DNA of 36,046 bases from a virus: the IMG/VR virus record IMGVR_UViG_3300017749_000044, positions 1 through 36,046 of that record, one strand, 5' to 3'. The stretch's first letter is position 1; the number at the start of each line of letters is the position of its first letter. The notes below the pieces were generated by a model, which saw nothing but the letters and a program-made list of their open reading frames with translations, was not told the DNA's origin and ran no database searches. Below, piece by piece: positions 14,363-24,823 of the stretch. The translations under genes were made by a program, and so were the position numbers.

Positions 14363-14391
14363 TCATAAACCAAACCGAGCGTCCAGTTTGT

Positions 14392-14628
14392 TTAAAATAT
14401 CAGACCAAACATAGATTGGACTGTATCTGCAAATATTACTGACAACATTATAGCAAATCCAACAGCTAATTTATAGAGTTGGTTAACACTTTTCTTTAAT
14501 TCCTGTACCTCAATTGAGAGGTTTTCCATTTGATTGTCGCGCATAATTAATACTTCCTGTGATAGTAGTGCAACCTTCTTATCTAATTCGATGATTGCTT
14601 CTCGATTTTGTTGTGATTGGGTAGCCAT
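14392..14628 (-). CDS. Small coiled-coil, C-terminal membrane-anchored protein (XhlA/holin-accessory topology)
   Basis: 78 residues: an N-terminal coiled coil (IIELDKKVALLSQEVL...) followed by one C-terminal membrane helix (LAVGFAIMLSVIFAD, near 54-70). This is the topology of XhlA-type haemolysin/holin accessory proteins and other phage lysis factors, although sequence-level membership cannot be confirmed. It starts one base after the giant virion gene ends, so it is tightly coupled in the late operon. Confidence 0.55.
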   Translation of the reverse strand: MATQSQQNREAIIELDKKVALLSQEVLIMRDNQMENLSIEVQELKKSVNQLYKLAVGFAIMLSVIFADTVQSMFGLIF

Positions 14629-17600
14629 TTACTTCATATCCTTTATATATTTTAAATATTCTGGTCGTTGAGATTTTCTTAATTTCTTAACTGTGTTGAT
14701 TGCCCTAGGATTTCTAAGGTTTCTAAACATTCTGCGGATGTAACCATTGTTAATAGGAATATCATCCTCTCGTGCTTCAGTTCGAATACGATTTAATTCT
14801 TCTCTAAACTTTTCAGGATCAGTTTTAGCATAACGTGTATATACATATGCCATGTCGGTATAAACTTTTTTGGTTTCACGATCTAAATTGTTATCATCAA
14901 ACATTAATAGTTCATTTAAGTCAGACTCTAATGAGAACTTAGTAGGGCGACCACCAATCATATAGTTGAATACATCAAGTCTAGATACTTTATTACTAAC
15001 TACTTGCCCTGATTTGTAACCACTAGTGTAAACAATATTAGATGGACTGGCTAAGTTCTTCATAACTGTTTCAGCATACAATTGTAAAGTACTCATATCG
15101 GTTGTTGCTAATACTGCCAAGTCTTGACCGCCTGCTAACATCTCAATACCTTTTAGTGGTTTACCAATACCACTTGTGATGTTAACTGTTTGATCACCAA
15201 AAGTAGCACCAGCTTCTTGTAGTTTACGAGCGTTAATTAAAGTAGATATAAACGGACCTTTAAATTGATCCATTAAGTTATCACCGATACTCAAACGATC
15301 ATTGTAAGGAATAAATCTATTACCTAAACCAACCCTAGATGATATATCTTGGCCAACTAAAGTAGGTAAACCTTTAACAAAAAGATCACCCATCATACCA
15401 GTGGCTTCACCGTTAGCATGAGCATCTAAATTAGTACGCATTAAAAATTTAACTGGTGAATATTCATCACCGAATAAGGATCTGATTAACCAATCAAGTG
15501 CTTGTAAACCAGGTAAGCCTAATGCTCCCGCTAGTATATAAATGTGTAGTAATTGTTTTAACATTACCTTACGCATCTCTTTAATTCTAGCGACTGCTTC
15601 TTCGGCAGTCTCAATAGTGCCATCGTCTTTTTCTAAACGAGTTTTTGGATTAAATGGATTGAGTTCAGCATCTTTCCATATACCTAAAGTAAATGCAGTT
15701 TGTTTGAATAAGAAGTTTTTAAATTGAGTTCCAACTTTTAAACCTTTTATTCTTAAAATTTTTGATGTATCAGATTTGTCATAGAAGAACTGTGTATCGT
15801 TCCACGCTTTTTGGCCATCAAATCTAGCTTGTTTTTCTGTCTTGCCGTTGTTGGTAGCTCTAGTATGTCCTGCCGTATAAGCCATCATACGGTTAAAGAC
15901 TTCTGCTTTTTGAAATAAGAACATAGAGTACTTAGCAATAGTGCCACGATCTAAATTCATTTCAGTACCATCAGTAAATAGACCTTGGTCTACATCTACA
16001 CCACCTTCATCAAATCTTTGATCCCACATAGTAGTAAACTCAGTGTCAGTACCAGTCATTTTACCACGAGTATAACGTGAAAGAATTCCATACGATTGTA
16101 CTATTTCGCTGTAACTATAAAGTGCTGAAGTATTAATAACAGTTTGCGATAAGTTAACAATCGGTGATAGTAAGTTCATAAACATACCTAATTTAGTATG
16201 TGCTGAGATACCTAAAATTGCTTGTATAGTAGGATCAAAAACTTTAGTTGATCCATCTTCGGATACTATACCTGCGTCTGAAGAGGCTTTTACTCTGCCG
16301 TAGACCATCATTCCTAACGGTACACCTATAATTAAACCAATAACAGGAGCGCCAAAAATACCTACGACACCTGCAGCTCCTAATCCTGTCATACCAGAAT
16401 AAAGTGTTGCTCGATCTAAGCCTTTAACTTTACCTTTAGTTAAGGTGTCAATACTATTATCAACTGTATTAAAAAATGAATCAAATACACTATCAAATGT
16501 ATTTTCGAAACCGCCTTCAACATTACTAATGTCATTGATAAAGTTTCTAAATTCGTCTTTCATTAAGTTATCAACTGATGAATACTTTCCATCGTCTAAT
16601 GCTTGTTGTATTTCATTAGCGTCATATTTCATTTCATCTAATATTAAGAAACGCATGACGTTTTGAATATGTGAACCTAATATCTTTTGAGTGTCAGTTG
16701 AGTAACCTTCAGCACCTAATCGTTCTTTTTCAAATGAAGCGGTAACTCTTCTATCACCCATTTTAACATTTAAGTCTCTATTAATTTGAGCTAATGATTG
16801 TCTACCTGTTCTAACATCTTCTAATTGATCCGCAGTTAAAGATACTGCTAACTTTTCAATTGTTTTATCATTAAGTATAGTTGCACTGACAGCACTGTCA
16901 GCCCAAGTTGTTCCTCTATTTACAACAACAATTTTATCGTCTTTATACTTAGGGTTAGCTTCAATAAAATTTTCCGCTGCTTGTCTTGCTTGAGCGTCTG
17001 TATCAAAATAACCTTGCTCACTAAATATGTTTTTAACTTTACCGTCCGCGCTAACAATTCTAACACTATGACTACCAAACCATATATGAGGCAGATAACC
17101 ATCATTAGTTTTAATATCAAACTCAGGTTTTATTCTAGAGTTCTCAATATCAATCATTACAATTTGACGATTTAATTCTAATTGATATGGGTTACTATTT
17201 TTGTAACCTCTCTTATAACCAATCTCTTTTTCAATTTCTCTAATACGATCGTTTAGTCTATTAATATTTTCTTCTCTAAGTTTAGCTTTCTCAGCGTTTC
17301 TTAATTTAGGAGTACGATAAACTCTTTTAAGTTCATTATATATTTCTTCACGTTCCTTTAAAGATTCAATAATATCAATCTCGGCTCTTTCTGCTTCAAA
17401 ATCAGCTTTAGCTTTAGCTATAGCTATTTCTTGAGCTGCTTTCACTGCATCACTTTCCATGATTAATTTTTCTAATTGTTTGCCGTTTGGGTTATTAACT
17501 TCTGGAAAATCTTTTTTAGTAAACTTCATTGACCAACCGTCAGGAAGTGCTACTACATAACCTAATATATTTTTAGTCTTAGGATCTTTAATACGTTCAA

Positions 17601-20600
17601 CAATTTCAACTTTACCTGCATCTTTAAACTTAGGTGTTTCAAGACTATCAAATGTTTTTTTTACGTCAGCTAATAAGTCGTTTAATCTTTTAGTAGCTTT
17701 AGGTCTGATGTTGTCGTTGTGTTCGTTAATTAATGTACCAAGTTCATCAAGGGTGTTACGAGTTTCATTGTAACCATCAATACCTTCTTTAGTTAACTTG
17801 ATTGTTTTATCACCAATAACAATACCTTCTTGTAATTCTGCTAATGAGTACTTTTTACCTTGGCGATCACCTTCCACTATAACTGCGGATACATCTGCAC
17901 GTTCAGCTTCAGGAACTTTACGCCAAACATCATTGTATCGCTTAAAGATACGACTCATTTTTGAGGTTACACTTTGTGTATTAAATTGAAATTTTTCTAT
18001 AACTTTTCTAACTTGAGGATAGACATAAGTACCATCAGGATTACGCATACTCCAAAGTTTTAACGGGCTTTGTACCCACTTTAAAAAATTTACTTTCCAT
18101 TTCTTAGGTGCTTTCTTATCTGAAGTACCATCACCGTCACCGCTATCACTTTCAACACCAGCTTCATCAGGCACAATTGGCTCTGCAAGTTCTGCAAGTT
18201 TTTCTTCTTCAGTCATCTCATCCACTATAACTTTAGCTTCTGCCTCAGTACGTTCAACGGACTTTTCAACTGCTTCAACAATTTCTGGGTCTTCTATAAT
18301 TTTACTTATGGGTAAACCATCTTTTAACTCACCGTTAAAACCAATATTAGTGTCTATGGATCTGTCAATGACACCTTCAAAGCCTAAAGGTTGATTTCTA
18401 TCTTCAACAACCCCCAACTCATTCATGACAAATCGTTCATCTAAATACTTTTGAATTCTTTTATCTGTAATATTAAACGGAGCTTTCTCATTTGGAACTC
18501 CATATCGGCTTGTTGCCTTTTGATCTTCAGCCGTATCAAAACGACCCCACGATGTAAAATTACTTCTTATACCAGGAGGTGGTTGTTTGTTAGGGTAATC
18601 GTGCGCCCACAATGGATTTTGTGATCTTGTCTCATACATTTTACTAATGCTGTCAACTGGAGTAATTGTGTTAAATAGGCGTTTCCAAAACTCTGCAACT
18701 TTTGCAAAAAATTTTTCTGATAAAGTTTTTGGTGGAATATTAGTTAATGCCCAACGTGAACTTTGTTCAGCAAACCATTCTGCAAAACTCCCATGATATA
18801 CTTGATCCTTATTTGGTATGTTATAGTCACGTTTTTTACTTGGTCTCTCAACACCACCGCTAACAACAGTTCCACCATATTTAACTTCATAATTTTGAAA
18901 GTCAGTAATGTCTTTCATCAACGCATCATTATTAAAACTACCATCGCTGTTGCGATATATCTCAGCAGTATGTTGATTTCCAGCAAAAGCAGCTAACCTA
19001 CTTAAAGGGTTACTTTTAGTAAACGTTAAGTTCTGATATGTTTTACCTATTTGTAAATATTTAAGATAATCAAGAAGAACTGCTCTTTTAGTTGCAGTAT
19101 CAGAATTGTTAAACAATTCCCATTCCATAATATGACCAACTTCATGAGCCACTGTTGAAAGAATACTCATGTCGTCAACAGATCTATTTAAATCAGCTTC
19201 ATTAAAAGTATCAAACATACGTTTAATTTGGTAACTTGTTGAGCTAGTGTCTAAATTAATAGTGTATGTTTTATTTATTTCAAAATCGGGACCAAATTCA
19301 TGTTGTATATGTCCTGCAAATTTTTTCTGTGCGCGTCCAACTATATAAACATTACCACGGGTTAAACCTTGTTCAGATAATTCATTCTTAAATTTTGCCC
19401 GTCTTTTATCACTGCTTGGATTTGCGTAAACACTATGTTTTTTTGCAACTTTTTCTGTCAAATGTCCATTACCATCTCGGTCTTTATCGGTAGTAACAAA
19501 TATATTAATGTTGCTCATATTTAATTTTGCTAACATCTGTTCCATATATTCTAATGCATAACTTGGAACTGTATCTGTACCGACAACTTTGCCATCTAAT
19601 GTGTCCCCAAATGGACCAAACTTAGGTGTCGATTTAGTTGGAACTGCTGGCCCTTTAGTTTTCTTCTTAACAACTTTTTTTTCTTCTTGACCAAAAGTAT
19701 TTGACCAAGAGCGTTTGTCATACTCTAACCTAGTGCCATCAGGTAAAAAGATATCTACAATTTCGTTACTGGCTTCATCAATTTGAGATTTTTGTTTAGC
19801 TCTTACCGCGGGCTTGTTTCGATCTGTGCCTTCTTCTACAAATTGTATCGGAATTGCATTAATACCTTCTTCAATATAACTGTTTAAGTTATTAAGGTTA
19901 TCTTGAGTATCATTTATTATATAACGGCTTCCAGTTTTACCGGGCATTTTAGTAACTATAATTTGTGGAATATTTGCCCCACCAACATTTGATTGATTAT
20001 CAAAATCTTGAAATGTAAATCTTGAATCAGAATTACTACCAGCTAATTGAAAAGCCCCTACACCAGATCGTAATTGCGCTCTAGTTGGATCAATAAATTT
20101 AGATTTTAAATTAAATGATTTAGCTAAATTTTCTGCTTGAGCTTTAGTAATAAACCCTACTTTACCGATAAACTTACCTTTAAGATCTTTTTTATCAATG
20201 GCTGCTCTAGTAGAATTTTGATCTGCTGAATTTTTATTAGCAGCTCTTGCACGTTGTACAGAAGGTCTGTTGTCTATCGTATAATAGCCATCATCAAGTA
20301 TAGTTGTCGCTGTATCTGCTATATCTTTTGGATCTAGTTCTTCAACAGTTTCTTTTACCGCTTTAGTTTCAGCAGTTGGTTTATTATAGATGCCTCTTTT
20401 TTCAGCTTCTTTTTTAAGAGCAAAACCGTCACGCATTGCACTGTAATAAGTGTCTTGTCCTGCACCAAACTTATCACTTGTTTTTTTACGGTCTTTAATT
20501 CTTGTTCTTCTATCTGCAAGAAGTGCTAATAATTGTTCATTAGATAAATCTTTAGGTTTGATTTTAGTTTCTTTGCCGTCAATACCACTTAATTCAAAAT

Positions 20601-22092
20601 TTTCATCTAAAGGATTTTTAGTATCATATTCAAATCCTAAAATTTGAGGCTCACCATCTAATTCAAAATCAACTTGACCTGTCTCTTGATCTCTTGAAAT
20701 AACTCTTACTCTTTTTTTTCTACCTTGAAGATCATAGACATCTATATGTGAACCATCATCAATATCATCTTTAGTAGTCTTTGGTCGCCAGTCAGGACCA
20801 TTGTCATCAAACGGAGTTAACTCAACTGTATCAAATCCAAACGGATCAAGTTCTTCATCTACGTCCATGTCGTAGTAATCGTCATCAGCTAATACAGTTT
20901 GAAAACCGCCAGTGGGTGTTGAGCCACCCATATTGTCAATGCCTTCAGCTATTTCTTTTTCTGCATCGATAGCAGCTTTGATTCTGCGTGTCTTTGCTTT
21001 AGCAAACGGATAAACAATTGCAGTTAAAGTACCGCCCGCAATACCACCTAAAATTCCTTCGTATTGATTTTCTGCCCAACCAATAGTTTTTTCTGGGTCT
21101 AAGAACATCTGCTCAATATAATCTTGTGCAATAGCTTGAGCGTATTCTTGGCCACCCTCAAGAAAGGCTCCAGACACCGCGCCTGTAAACACATCACCAG
21201 TAACTTGGGCTAATCTATTGTTGCCCATCTTTTTAGCAACACCTTCAATAATTGGATTCTTACCAATAATTTTACCAAGAATACTATATGACATAGCAGT
21301 CTTAGCTTTACCGCCCTTACTAAGTTTAGATAACTTACTTGCAACTAAACCTATTGGTGCTGCTTCTAATGTACCTAAACCAAAGGAAGCTCCTACAGCT
21401 TTTGAAAATTCAATATCATATTCATCATAACCTAAACTTCTAGCACGTTCAGCCATATCACCTGCTGCCATGCCACCACCTAAAGCAGCCATCATACCTA
21501 TACCTGCTAATGGCCCACCAACGGCAGTACCTGCTACACCTGCACCAATGAAACCACCGAGATTACCAAACACATAACCAAGGTCATCAACCCAATCATC
21601 GTCTGTAAAATCTACTTCACCAAACCATTCACGATTAGCATCACGGACAGCTTGTCCAGCTTTCCATAAAGTACTGTCATTACCACTTGCAAATTCTTCA
21701 AAGAAATTTTTATAATTATCATCAGTTGCAGTTCCTGCCGCAACTGCTTCAGAAATACCTTGTAACGCTAGACCACCAGTATCGATCACACCGCTCATAA
21801 GACTTTGACTAAATCTACTTATAGCTCCACGATCATCAAAAGAATTTTCAGTAACTTGTGGCACCAATAAATTACGCATAGTTGGATCGCCAGAAACATA
21901 TTGCGATACTTGAAATGCTTGAGCGTTAGGATTTAATTCTGAAAAATCCATTGACTGACCTTTTAATAAGGCAGGCTCATAATTAGCAAGTGGATTAGAG
22001 AGTAGATTAAGTTCAATATCTCTAGCGTCAGCATTCAGCCGTTGTTCTCTAGATGCAATTGGATTCTGCTCTTCTTCTAAGTTCTTAACCAT
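14629..22092 (-). CDS. Giant internal virion / polyvalent protein with zinc-metalloprotease motif
   Basis: 2487 residues, about a fifth of the window. Glycine/alanine-rich hydrophobic segments lie near residues 170-210, 345-365 and 1895-1935, suitable for membrane insertion. Residues 983-987 are HEVGH inside STVAHEVGHIMEW, the HExxH zinc-protease signature; E1105 in GSFAEWFAEQ is a plausible third ligand. A long charged coiled coil spans about 1490-1600. The size, position after the tail hub and other virion proteins, and membrane-active segments fit an ejection protein comparable in role to T7 gp16, or a polyvalent protein delivered with the DNA. I see no lytic-transglycosylase or RNA-polymerase motif. 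The protease might mature virion proteins, cut host envelope proteins or act in the cytoplasm after entry. Confidence 0.78.
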   Translation of the reverse strand: MVKNLEEEQNPIASREQRLNADARDIELNLLSNPLANYEPALLKGQSMDFSELNPNAQAFQVSQYVSGDPTMRNLLVPQVTENSFDDRGAISRFSQSLMSGVIDTGGLALQGISEAVAAGTATDDNYKNFFEEFASGNDSTLWKAGQAVRDANREWFGEVDFTDDDWVDDLGYVFGNLGGFIGAGVAGTAVGGPLAGIGMMAALGGGMAAGDMAERARSLGYDEYDIEFSKAVGASFGLGTLEAAPIGLVASKLSKLSKGGKAKTAMSYSILGKIIGKNPIIEGVAKKMGNNRLAQVTGDVFTGAVSGAFLEGGQEYAQAIAQDYIEQMFLDPEKTIGWAENQYEGILGGIAGGTLTAIVYPFAKAKTRRIKAAIDAEKEIAEGIDNMGGSTPTGGFQTVLADDDYYDMDVDEELDPFGFDTVELTPFDDNGPDWRPKTTKDDIDDGSHIDVYDLQGRKKRVRVISRDQETGQVDFELDGEPQILGFEYDTKNPLDENFELSGIDGKETKIKPKDLSNEQLLALLADRRTRIKDRKKTSDKFGAGQDTYYSAMRDGFALKKEAEKRGIYNKPTAETKAVKETVEELDPKDIADTATTILDDGYYTIDNRPSVQRARAANKNSADQNSTRAAIDKKDLKGKFIGKVGFITKAQAENLAKSFNLKSKFIDPTRAQLRSGVGAFQLAGSNSDSRFTFQDFDNQSNVGGANIPQIIVTKMPGKTGSRYIINDTQDNLNNLNSYIEEGINAIPIQFVEEGTDRNKPAVRAKQKSQIDEASNEIVDIFLPDGTRLEYDKRSWSNTFGQEEKKVVKKKTKGPAVPTKSTPKFGPFGDTLDGKVVGTDTVPSYALEYMEQMLAKLNMSNINIFVTTDKDRDGNGHLTEKVAKKHSVYANPSSDKRRAKFKNELSEQGLTRGNVYIVGRAQKKFAGHIQHEFGPDFEINKTYTINLDTSSTSYQIKRMFDTFNEADLNRSVDDMSILSTVAHEVGHIMEWELFNNSDTATKRAVLLDYLKYLQIGKTYQNLTFTKSNPLSRLAAFAGNQHTAEIYRNSDGSFNNDALMKDITDFQNYEVKYGGTVVSGGVERPSKKRDYNIPNKDQVYHGSFAEWFAEQSSRWALTNIPPKTLSEKFFAKVAEFWKRLFNTITPVDSISKMYETRSQNPLWAHDYPNKQPPPGIRSNFTSWGRFDTAEDQKATSRYGVPNEKAPFNITDKRIQKYLDERFVMNELGVVEDRNQPLGFEGVIDRSIDTNIGFNGELKDGLPISKIIEDPEIVEAVEKSVERTEAEAKVIVDEMTEEEKLAELAEPIVPDEAGVESDSGDGDGTSDKKAPKKWKVNFLKWVQSPLKLWSMRNPDGTYVYPQVRKVIEKFQFNTQSVTSKMSRIFKRYNDVWRKVPEAERADVSAVIVEGDRQGKKYSLAELQEGIVIGDKTIKLTKEGIDGYNETRNTLDELGTLINEHNDNIRPKATKRLNDLLADVKKTFDSLETPKFKDAGKVEIVERIKDPKTKNILGYVVALPDGWSMKFTKKDFPEVNNPNGKQLEKLIMESDAVKAAQEIAIAKAKADFEAERAEIDIIESLKEREEIYNELKRVYRTPKLRNAEKAKLREENINRLNDRIREIEKEIGYKRGYKNSNPYQLELNRQIVMIDIENSRIKPEFDIKTNDGYLPHIWFGSHSVRIVSADGKVKNIFSEQGYFDTDAQARQAAENFIEANPKYKDDKIVVVNRGTTWADSAVSATILNDKTIEKLAVSLTADQLEDVRTGRQSLAQINRDLNVKMGDRRVTASFEKERLGAEGYSTDTQKILGSHIQNVMRFLILDEMKYDANEIQQALDDGKYSSVDNLMKDEFRNFINDISNVEGGFENTFDSVFDSFFNTVDNSIDTLTKGKVKGLDRATLYSGMTGLGAAGVVGIFGAPVIGLIIGVPLGMMVYGRVKASSDAGIVSEDGSTKVFDPTIQAILGISAHTKLGMFMNLLSPIVNLSQTVINTSALYSYSEIVQSYGILSRYTRGKMTGTDTEFTTMWDQRFDEGGVDVDQGLFTDGTEMNLDRGTIAKYSMFLFQKAEVFNRMMAYTAGHTRATNNGKTEKQARFDGQKAWNDTQFFYDKSDTSKILRIKGLKVGTQFKNFLFKQTAFTLGIWKDAELNPFNPKTRLEKDDGTIETAEEAVARIKEMRKVMLKQLLHIYILAGALGLPGLQALDWLIRSLFGDEYSPVKFLMRTNLDAHANGEATGMMGDLFVKGLPTLVGQDISSRVGLGNRFIPYNDRLSIGDNLMDQFKGPFISTLINARKLQEAGATFGDQTVNITSGIGKPLKGIEMLAGGQDLAVLATTDMSTLQLYAETVMKNLASPSNIVYTSGYKSGQVVSNKVSRLDVFNYMIGGRPTKFSLESDLNELLMFDDNNLDRETKKVYTDMAYVYTRYAKTDPEKFREELNRIRTEAREDDIPINNGYIRRMFRNLRNPRAINTVKKLRKSQRPEYLKYIKDMK

Positions 22093-22112
22093 TAATGATG
22101 TTCCTTGATTAT

Positions 22113-23345
22113 TTAGTAGCCAACAAAATCTTCTAGTTTACCACCAGAAGCTACCCATGCTTTTTGATCTGCTGTTAAGTTACCTTGACCAACTTCAGAT
22201 AAAAGATTGTTAACATTTACGTTTTGATTGTCAGTTTTATTTAAACTTTTTTGATAACTCTCTGAACGCATAATATCATACAATGTAGTTTGAGTGCCAT
22301 TCAACGTCACTTTAACTTTTTTCTTTTGTGCATCTGTTTTTTCACCATGCATTGAAACTACCGATTGTATCTCTTGATTAACTTTAAATCCTTGTTCTTG
22401 GTTGTCACCATCCATAGTAATTTGAAAACCATTGTCTTCATCATATTCTGGCATACCAATTTTATTATCAACGATGTTAGCAAGGTAATTATCAGAATAA
22501 AAACTAGCATCAGGATCCATTTCTCGTAATGATATTGCAACTTGGTTCCAATCAGTCTCTGAATACTTAGTACCAGTGTCACCGTCAGTGAAATCTCTAG
22601 TATTCTGTTTTACAATGTTTTCATAGATCTCACTAGTTGTTTTAGCTTCATCAAGTTTAGCCGCTCTATTCTCTTTAGCAGTTTCTAATGCAGATAATTT
22701 TCTTGCATCAGCTTTATCAACTGTATCACCAACTGATTGCGCAACGGTTCCTAAGAAGTCATCACCTGCACCTTTTGAGTTAGCCATCATAGCTAATCCA
22801 AAATCCAAAAGATTCCGTGGAGCGGTACTGTCTTTGTCGGTAAATTTATCCCATTGTTTTTTAAAGAAACCTCTTTTATCTAATTCTTTAGGAAGTTTTC
22901 CACCTTTTCTTTGTTCGTCAGTTGGACCACTTTTATCAGTTTTTTTGTTATTAGATTTTCTTTGCTCATCAGTCATAGTTTTAACCGATTGAACTTTTTC
23001 TTTTGGTGCTTCGTATTTTGCCCCTGCATTAAAATTATCTTCAGAATAAATTTCATTCATTGCATCCTCAAACGCAGGGCTTCCAGGTAGTGGGTTAGAA
23101 GTTAAACCATAAGGATTAATTTGTTCTTTTGATTTAGCTTTTTCCATCATGGCATTATACCCACTATTGGCAGCGTCTTTTAATGGTTGAAGCTGTTCAC
23201 TAATAGGTGCAAAACCTTGTTTAATATTAGGATCGCCTGGTGGAAGAAACTGAAAAAAAGGTACTCCATATTTTTCTTCAAATGCAGATTTCTCTTTATC
23301 ATTATTAACTAGACTTTGAAAATATGTTACTTGATCTCTATTCAT
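22113..23345 (-). CDS. Probable internal virion (ejection) protein
   Basis: 410 residues, hydrophilic and mostly helical, with an extremely Lys/Asp/Gln-rich middle (about 115-165) and no membrane segment. The N-terminus contains KYGVPFFQFLPPGDPN; residues 170-230 include an alanine/lysine helical stretch around NLLDFGLAMMANSKG. It starts in a TAATG overlap with the preceding virion gene and ends 20 bases before the giant gene, placing it among the proteins that probably form the internal ejection assembly. Family not recognised; the role is inferred from position. Confidence 0.62.
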   Translation of the reverse strand: MNRDQVTYFQSLVNNDKEKSAFEEKYGVPFFQFLPPGDPNIKQGFAPISEQLQPLKDAANSGYNAMMEKAKSKEQINPYGLTSNPLPGSPAFEDAMNEIYSEDNFNAGAKYEAPKEKVQSVKTMTDEQRKSNNKKTDKSGPTDEQRKGGKLPKELDKRGFFKKQWDKFTDKDSTAPRNLLDFGLAMMANSKGAGDDFLGTVAQSVGDTVDKADARKLSALETAKENRAAKLDEAKTTSEIYENIVKQNTRDFTDGDTGTKYSETDWNQVAISLREMDPDASFYSDNYLANIVDNKIGMPEYDEDNGFQITMDGDNQEQGFKVNQEIQSVVSMHGEKTDAQKKKVKVTLNGTQTTLYDIMRSESYQKSLNKTDNQNVNVNNLLSEVGQGNLTADQKAWVASGGKLEDFVGY

Positions 23346-24370
23346 TAGTAACCTCCTCCTTGACCAAACATTCCACCTGCACCAAGTAGTGATGCAAAGG
23401 CTCCAATGTTGCCCGCTAAATTATTGTTGCCAGGACCATAAGTTGTTGACGTAGTTGGATACGCTGCTCCTGTTAATGCTCCTTGGCGAATTGCTAAGTT
23501 ACGCAATGGATAATCTCTTTGTTGTAAGAAATCATTGTACTTATAGTCTTCACCTTGTTGAGCAAATTGTTGATTGGCTGCTCCAACAGATTGACCTGCA
23601 AGTAAAGCCTTCATCGCCTCTGCGTTTTGTGCGCCTTGCATTTGACCCATCATACCGTAGGCTTGATTACTTAAACCACGATTTTGTAATTGAGCCGCTT
23701 GATTGAGTTGGCCAGTCTTCATTAAGTTAGCAATGTTTTGTTGATCAGCACTCATCTGACTTGCACGGTCTTGATTAAATTGTTGTTGTGCATTTTGGAA
23801 ACCTTGATTTAAAGTTCCAGATAAGAATTGATTGACTTGATTATTTGTATTTTGTTGTAATTGCGAATTTTCTAGTGCCGTTCTATTATTACCAAATGCA
23901 CCTCGTGCAGCTTGTCGTCTTCTCAACTGTGCTTGTTGGTCAGAACCTTGCTGATTGATTGTTTGCAATCCTTGATTAATAACTTGTTGCTGATATGGAT
24001 TCATATACTGAGCAGCTTGTTGTGCGCCAAACTGTTGTGACGTAATTGAATTAGGATCAGCAATAGTCATAGCACTAGAGCCAGCGTTATTTGCGATACC
24101 AGACATTGCTTTAGTATAGTTTTGACTACCTGGTGCTGTATAATTGCCATCGACATCATACATATTTTTTAAGTAGTCAGTACCTCGTGTTTGCAAATCA
24201 TTTTGTTTTGCAAATCGTTGAGCTGGATCCGCATCATTGTATTGCTGATATGGCGAAGCTGCAATTGTATCCGCCATTGTAATATTTTTCTTTGTCGCAT
24301 CTCTTAACCAATCAGGTATTTCTGTTGCCTGAACTTGAATTGGATTTTGACCTCCGCCACCCATGCACAT
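23345..24370 (-). CDS. Glutamine-rich virion protein (probable internal/ejection protein)
   Basis: 341 residues, starting MCMGGGGQNPIQVQATEIPDWL and ending in a Gly/Ala-rich tail (ASLLGAGGMFGQGGG). The middle (about 110-280) is dominated by Gln, Asn and Ala and forms long polar helices. Such Q-rich proteins with a short PxWL segment near the N-terminus recur in marine podovirus virion operons. It lies between the GNAT gene and another putative internal virion protein. Likely a structural component of the head core or the DNA-ejection apparatus. Confidence 0.65.
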   Translation of the reverse strand: MCMGGGGQNPIQVQATEIPDWLRDATKKNITMADTIAASPYQQYNDADPAQRFAKQNDLQTRGTDYLKNMYDVDGNYTAPGSQNYTKAMSGIANNAGSSAMTIADPNSITSQQFGAQQAAQYMNPYQQQVINQGLQTINQQGSDQQAQLRRRQAARGAFGNNRTALENSQLQQNTNNQVNQFLSGTLNQGFQNAQQQFNQDRASQMSADQQNIANLMKTGQLNQAAQLQNRGLSNQAYGMMGQMQGAQNAEAMKALLAGQSVGAANQQFAQQGEDYKYNDFLQQRDYPLRNLAIRQGALTGAAYPTTSTTYGPGNNNLAGNIGAFASLLGAGGMFGQGGGY

Positions 24371-24382
24371 AATTGTATCTCC

Positions 24383-24823
24383 TTATAATTTTGTGGTGTA
24401 AATTCCGCCTGCTCGTGTAAAGCCTGCTTTATTAAAAAATTTATCTTTTGCTTCAATATGTCTGCCGTCTAAGACTGACATAATTAAAGGTTGTTTGTGT
24501 TTGTTAGAAAACTTTTTTAGTTTTTTTAAAAGTTGTTGACCAACCCCTGTATGTTGTACAGAGGAGTCAACGTAAAAGAACGCATCAAATAATCCACCTT
24601 CATCTGAGAACCACATGTTATTCCAATAGCAACCGATAGTACCATTGAGAATGCCTTGTTTATCTTGACTCACCCAACACATTTTATTCGTAACATGTTG
24701 AGAGATATATTTAACGGCACGTTCTTGATTGATTGCTGGATAAGTTGTACTCGCTTCTGAGTGCATCTTTTCCAACATGATAAAGATATCAATCACATCT
24801 TCTTGAAGGGCTAGTCTAATCAT
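24383..24823 (-). CDS. GNAT-family N-acetyltransferase
   Basis: 146 residues with the GNAT fold order: N-terminal helices, WVSQDKQGILNGTIGCYWNN strands, then motif A (FFYVDSSVQHTGVGQQLLKK, with the Q-x-x-G-x-G acetyl-CoA phosphate loop), and a C-terminal FFNKAGFTRAGG strand typical of motif B. It shares one base with the preceding virion gene, so it is expressed late with structural proteins. The substrate is unknown; it may modify a virion protein or a host target delivered during infection. Similar enzymes in the same position are familiar from marine podoviruses. Confidence 0.86.
   Translation of the reverse strand: MIRLALQEDVIDIFIMLEKMHSEASTTYPAINQERAVKYISQHVTNKMCWVSQDKQGILNGTIGCYWNNMWFSDEGGLFDAFFYVDSSVQHTGVGQQLLKKLKKFSNKHKQPLIMSVLDGRHIEAKDKFFNKAGFTRAGGIYTTKL

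Noticed and set aside
14629-22092. N4-type virion RNA polymerase as the identity of the giant protein
   Set aside because: I find no T7-like polymerase motifs, and the protein has a zinc-protease motif, membrane-active segments and coiled coils instead.
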